DNA from: an uncultured Eubacteriales bacterium
Lineage (GTDB): Bacteria; Bacillota; Clostridia; Oscillospirales; Acutalibacteraceae
Assembly: GCA_900316925.1 (NCBI GenBank)
Contig: ONEU01000154.1
Coordinates: 1 to 8,666 of the forward strand
Reading direction: 5' to 3'
Length of the DNA stretch: 8,666 bases
Shown: positions 8,211 to 8,666 of the stretch, piece after piece
Layout of the letters: the number at the start of each line of letters is the position of its first letter
Position numbering within the stretch: the stretch's first letter is position 1
The notes under the pieces: model-generated
Told to the model about the DNA's origin: nothing
Seen by the model: the letters and a program-made list of their open reading frames with translations, nothing else
The model's database searches: none
Program-made: the position numbers and the translations under genes

Positions 8211-8507
8211 AATATTTCAGTCAAAAAAGAAGCTAACGTATGCACCCTGATAATAGAGGACCGCATCGACACCCTGACTGCACCGGAATTGGACGAGGCC
8301 TTTCAGGAGAACGCCGGTGACTGTGACAAGATGATCTTCGATCTGTCCGGAGTGGATTATATTTCCTCATCAGGTCTCCGCGTACTGATCTCCGCCCATC
8401 GCCGTATGGAACAGACCGGCGGCCTTGTGCTGAAAGGAGTCACCAGTGATGTGTACAGTATCCTCAAAATCACAGGTCTTGAAAAGAGACTCAGGATTGA
8501 GGACTGA
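8208..8507 (+). CDS. STAS-domain anti-sigma factor antagonist (SpoIIAA/RsbV family)
   Basis: A 99-residue, soluble, single-domain protein of the usual length for anti-anti-sigma factors. Visible family hallmarks are the early strand followed by RIDTLTAPELDEAF (about 19-32), the hydrophobic strand KMIFDLSGVDYI (41-52) and the switch segment SSSGLRVL (53-60). Aligned with SpoIIAA and RsbV, the middle serine of the triplet, Ser54, is the expected phosphorylation site. In those systems an RsbW/SpoIIAB kinase phosphorylates the serine and a PP2C-type phosphatase removes the phosphate, switching which partner the kinase binds. The only kinase-like candidate in view is the ATPase domain on the exporter encoded 13 bases upstream, so this protein may bind or be phosphorylated by it. 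Whether a sigma factor is involved cannot be told: none is encoded in the window. Confidence 0.94.
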   Translation: MNISVKKEANVCTLIIEDRIDTLTAPELDEAFQENAGDCDKMIFDLSGVDYISSSGLRVLISAHRRMEQTGGLVLKGVTSDVYSILKITGLEKRLRIED

Positions 8508-8666
8508 TCCTCCCGGGAGAAGAACCAGTTTTATCTCTGTGCCTTACGGATTTCTGAAGCACCCATTTCGCTGAAAAAGGATGCGGGCTTGAGCATGGCA
8601 GGTTCTTTTGACGCAGTCAACGGGAGAATGTCCCGGTAAGACGAGCGGTGCGAAGAGGTCAAGCGA
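8508..8666 (+). other. Downstream region with no assignable gene
   Basis: These 159 bases follow the STAS stop codon TGA (8505-8507). I see no convincing start with a ribosome binding site, no tRNA-like fold and no stem followed by a T-run. The STAS frame stays open for 43 codons after the TGA until TAA 8637-8639. Two minus-strand frames are also open from the window edge: 44 codons ending at a TAA at 8533-8531, and 40 codons ending at a TAA at 8546-8544. The region could therefore be spacer, the tail of a convergent minus-strand gene, or part of a repeat. None of these can be decided from this window. Confidence 0.4.

Noticed and set aside
8505..8507. TGA of the STAS gene as a recoded codon with readthrough
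   Set aside because: The STAS protein is full length at this stop, tryptophan is encoded by TGG elsewhere in the window, and the extension shows no known domain.
8499..8519. Possible terminator: GAGGA/TCCTC hairpin across the STAS stop and the CTCCCGGGAG palindrome
   Set aside because: The stem is only 5 bp, the palindrome has no loop, and no T-run follows directly. It is not a convincing intrinsic terminator.
8621..8652. CGGGA-GAATG-TCCCG hairpin followed by GTGCG, considered as a group II intron boundary (GUGYG) behind a stem
   Set aside because: A 5-bp stem and a five-base match are too weak, no T-run or intron domain is visible, and the window ends 14 bases later.

Overview
The window carries the 3' end of a secondary-metabolite operon, all on the + strand. 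It most likely comes from an anaerobic, gut- or rumen-type member of the Bacillota (Clostridia). The reasons are moderate G+C by eye, strong AAAGGAG/GGGGGA ribosome binding sites, SpoIIA/Rsb-type regulatory domains, and NRPS domains whose style I associate with gut clostridia. The assignment is an inference: no rRNA or taxonomic marker gene is present.

Layout. Positions 2-6424 are the 3' part of a large nonribosomal peptide synthetase (NRPS) gene whose start lies before the window. The visible domains are C(partial)-A-PCP-C-A-PCP-R. The chain ends in an NAD(P)H-dependent thioester reductase (R) domain instead of a thioesterase, so the product should leave as a peptide aldehyde (or alcohol). 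Positions 6428-8194 encode a MATE-family multidrug/metabolite exporter whose C-terminus is fused to an RsbW/SpoIIAB-like GHKL ATPase (anti-sigma-factor kinase fold). Positions 8208-8507 encode a 99-residue STAS protein of the SpoIIAA/RsbV anti-anti-sigma type. Positions 8508-8666 hold no gene I can assign.

How they fit together. The NRPS stop codon touches the exporter start, and the exporter and STAS genes are 13 bases apart with the STAS ribosome binding site on the exporter stop codon. The three genes are therefore almost certainly co-transcribed and partly translationally coupled. The NRPS would build a short reactive peptide and the MATE protein would export it. The kinase-like domain on the exporter, with the neighbouring STAS protein, makes a plausible partner-switching pair that could sense or control export or synthesis. 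An NRPS with an R domain next to a MatE exporter and an anti-sigma factor antagonist is, from memory, also described for Methanobrevibacter ruminantium, so the general cluster type is not wholly new. The direct fusion of exporter and RsbW-like ATPase is the least ordinary element here.
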